This document shows positions 62,349-64,000 of a DNA stretch of 64,000 bases, piece by piece. Source of the DNA: Pseudomonas palleroniana (lineage in GTDB: Bacteria; Pseudomonadota; Gammaproteobacteria; Pseudomonadales; Pseudomonadaceae); assembly GCF_003031675.1 (NCBI RefSeq), contig NZ_PYWX01000012.1:47084-111083 (forward strand). The letters run 5' to 3'. The notes beneath the pieces were generated by a model. That model was not told the origin of the DNA and searched no databases. It saw only the letters and a program-made list of their open reading frames with translations. Both the position numbers and the translations under genes were made by a program. Each line of letters starts with the position of its first letter. The first letter of the stretch is position 1.

Positions 62349-62930
62349 ATGCTCGAACATCTAGACCTCAATGCGCTGATAGCCGTCTACGGCTACTGGG
62401 TCATTTTTATCGGCTGCCTGCTGGAAGGCGAAACCGTTCTGATCCTCGGTGGAATGGCTGCCCATCAGGGCACCTTGCAAACGCTGCATGTGATCGGTTG
62501 GGCCACGCTGGGCGGCCTATTGGGTGATCAGTTGCTGTTCTGGACCGGGCGTTATTCCGGTGAGCGCTTGCTGCCGAAACTCAAGCGACATCGCTCTGCA
62601 ATCGAACGGGTCGAGGGCCTGATCCACCGCCACCCCATGACGTCTGTATTCGCCGTACGCTTTCTCTACGGAATGCGCCTAGTAGGCCCCATGGTGATAG
62701 GCGCAAGCGGTCTGGCCCCCTGGCGCTTCGCGCTGATCAATGTGCTGAGTGCGGCGATCTGGGCAACCCTGTTCGTTGGCGCCGGATATTGGGCCGGTGA
62801 GGCGTTACAGCATTTGCTGGGTGATCTGAAACCGTATCGCCTGCCGATCTTTCTCGGGGTGTTGGCACTCGTCGCCCTCACGGCGGTAGTGCGGCATTGG
62901 CGTCGTCGAGCCAAGGCTTCGCAACGCTGA
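62349..62930 (+). CDS. DedA-family membrane protein
   Basis: This 193-residue protein has four to five hydrophobic helices and the DedA pattern: IFIGCLLEGETVLILGGMAAHQG, GGLLGDQLLFWTGRYSG, FAVRFLYGMRLVGPMVIGASGLAPWRF (the FxRxxxGxR-type motif) and WATLFVGAGYWAGE. DedA proteins are thought to flip lipids or help keep membrane potential. ATG 62349 begins MLEHLDLNAL; a GTG at 62322 would add nine residues. Confidence 0.92.
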   Translation: MLEHLDLNALIAVYGYWVIFIGCLLEGETVLILGGMAAHQGTLQTLHVIGWATLGGLLGDQLLFWTGRYSGERLLPKLKRHRSAIERVEGLIHRHPMTSVFAVRFLYGMRLVGPMVIGASGLAPWRFALINVLSAAIWATLFVGAGYWAGEALQHLLGDLKPYRLPIFLGVLALVALTAVVRHWRRRAKASQR

Positions 62931-62995
62931 GGCGGAAAATAAATCCGTCCCTTTTTGGGTAGTGAGCGGCAGCTACTGGTACTGAAAGCAGGCTC

Positions 62996-63445
62996 TCAAG
63001 CAGTCAGCTGCTTTTCCATCGGCTGATAGACCAGCCCGGCAAACTCGCCTACGTCCCCCGCCAACGTAAAACCGTAACGTTCATAAGCGGCCACCGAGGA
63101 CAACGACGCCCTCACCGTCACCACATTGGTCCTGGCCTGCTCCAGCGCCGCGTTCACGAGGCGCCTGCCAACGCCACGGCGCTGCAAGCCCGGTGTAACG
63201 AACAGCATCGTCACATGTCGCCCTTCCTTGAGCTCGATCAGCCCGGTCAAGCGTCCCTCTGCGACACAAACCAGCATCAGGTTGTCACCCACCATTCGTT
63301 CGGCAAACGCCTGCTGTGCGGCCACCTTGACGAAGGTTTCCACGCCCTGCGCCGACAGCGAGGGCGCAACCGCGAGCATGAACGCCTCCAGGCACAGGGC
63401 GCTGGCGCCGGGTAAGTCATCGTGAGTCATCTCGCGTATCTGCAT
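62996..63445 (-). CDS. GNAT-family acetyltransferase
   Basis: This 149-residue protein has the GNAT core: CVAEGRLTGLIELKEGRHVTMLFVTPGLQRRGVGRRLVNAALEQA, with RRGVG as the acetyl-CoA loop, then VRASLSSVAAYERYGF. The acceptor is unknown. Start ATG 63445. Confidence 0.9.
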   Translation of the reverse strand: MQIREMTHDDLPGASALCLEAFMLAVAPSLSAQGVETFVKVAAQQAFAERMVGDNLMLVCVAEGRLTGLIELKEGRHVTMLFVTPGLQRRGVGRRLVNAALEQARTNVVTVRASLSSVAAYERYGFTLAGDVGEFAGLVYQPMEKQLTA

Positions 63446-63494
63446 GGTCGTCGTCCGTGATTTGAGGGGGTGTTTATAACAGAACGTCCAGACT

Positions 63495-63578
63495 TGTGGT
63501 GCTTGCTCCCGATGGCGGCCTGTCAGTCAGCTTATTTGTGACTGATGCCCCGCTATCGGGAGCGAGCCCCCTCCCACA
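63495..63578. repeat. REPIN-like palindrome, left arm shortened
   Basis: This copy of the GTGGGAGGGGGCTTGC class has lost 5 or so bases in its left arm (TGTGGTGCTTGCTCCC), while the right arm is intact (AGCGAGCCCCCTCCCACA). Confidence 0.82.
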
Positions 63579-63671
63579 GGGTTATGCGATGTGCAGGGCG
63601 CCAGCGCTTGATAATGCAGGTCACTCATGCGGCACAAGTGGAATGAGGGTTGGCTTGCCTGCACACAACTT

Positions 63672-63749
63672 TGTGGGAGGGGGCTTGCTCCCGATGGCGG
63701 CCTGTCAGTCAGCTTATTTGTGACTGATGCCCCGCTATCGGGAGCAAGC
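63672..63749. repeat. REPIN-like palindrome truncated by an IS element
   Basis: The left arm (TGTGGGAGGGGGCTTGCTCC) is whole; the right arm stops at GGGAGCAAGC and the expected CCCCTCCCACA is replaced by IS sequence TGAACTGG. Confidence 0.87.

Positions 63750-64000
<251 letters not shown>

Overview
The window looks like chromosome of a fluorescent pseudomonad (Pseudomonas fluorescens group). It has high-GC genes with G/C-ending codons, a Pseudomonas-type xylose operon, gcd, aguAB, GabP- and OprB-type genes, and many copies of REP-doublet (REPIN-like) palindromes of two sequence classes. No rRNA, tRNA or CRISPR array was seen. About 57 genes or gene remnants are supported.

Layout. (1) 1-8922, minus strand: a tightly coupled operon matching the widespread but poorly understood ebo cluster. 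In transcription order it is eboD (here fused to an N-terminal DedA/VTT membrane domain), eboC, eboA, eboB, eboE and eboF, then a signal-peptide protein with a CxxCH haem motif and a VioB-like N-terminal protein that runs off the left edge. (2) 9302-11840: LysR regulator divergent from a CoA-acylating (methyl)malonate-semialdehyde dehydrogenase. (3) 12089-14638: an 849-residue predicted effector or toxin with an ADP-ribosyltransferase-like C-terminus. (4) 14710-24927: xylose uptake and isomerisation (xylHGF, xylA, divergent xylR), then OprB porin and PQQ glucose dehydrogenase. (5) 25042-30180: bestrophin-like channel, an unknown protein paired with a GGDEF cyclase, GST, Mug glycosylase and a LysR. 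(6) 30315-34588: agmatine deiminase, N-carbamoylputrescine amidase, polyamine-binding protein and a second, Tat-exported deiminase homologue. (7) 34633-43896: mostly redox and housekeeping genes (YghU, DyP peroxidase, UppP, GNAT, GlxA-type regulator, PfpI-like, old yellow enzyme, quinone oxidoreductase, DoxX, alpha/beta hydrolase). (8) 44014-47017: a flavin reductase/pcaG chimeric remnant, the folate-independent methionine synthase pair mesD-mesX, and a Rid protein. (9) 47157-55353: LysR, PAS-GGDEF, an AT-rich island with a single-gene STAND-like ATPase fused to a calcineurin-like phosphoesterase (likely defence gene), GabP, an AT-rich membrane protein, and truncated genes. (10) 55423-64000: BdlA-like chemoreceptor, AraC, two SDRs, LysR, MFS exporter, DedA, GNAT, REPINs, and the end of an IS3-family element that cut through a REPIN.

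The strongest candidates for undescribed biology are the ATPase-phosphoesterase fusion at 49875-52085, the ebo operon with its membrane fusion and two downstream genes, and the 849-residue ART-like effector. Several sequence fossils (chimeric remnant, tandem duplication with REPIN, truncated reductase) show repeated illegitimate recombination here.
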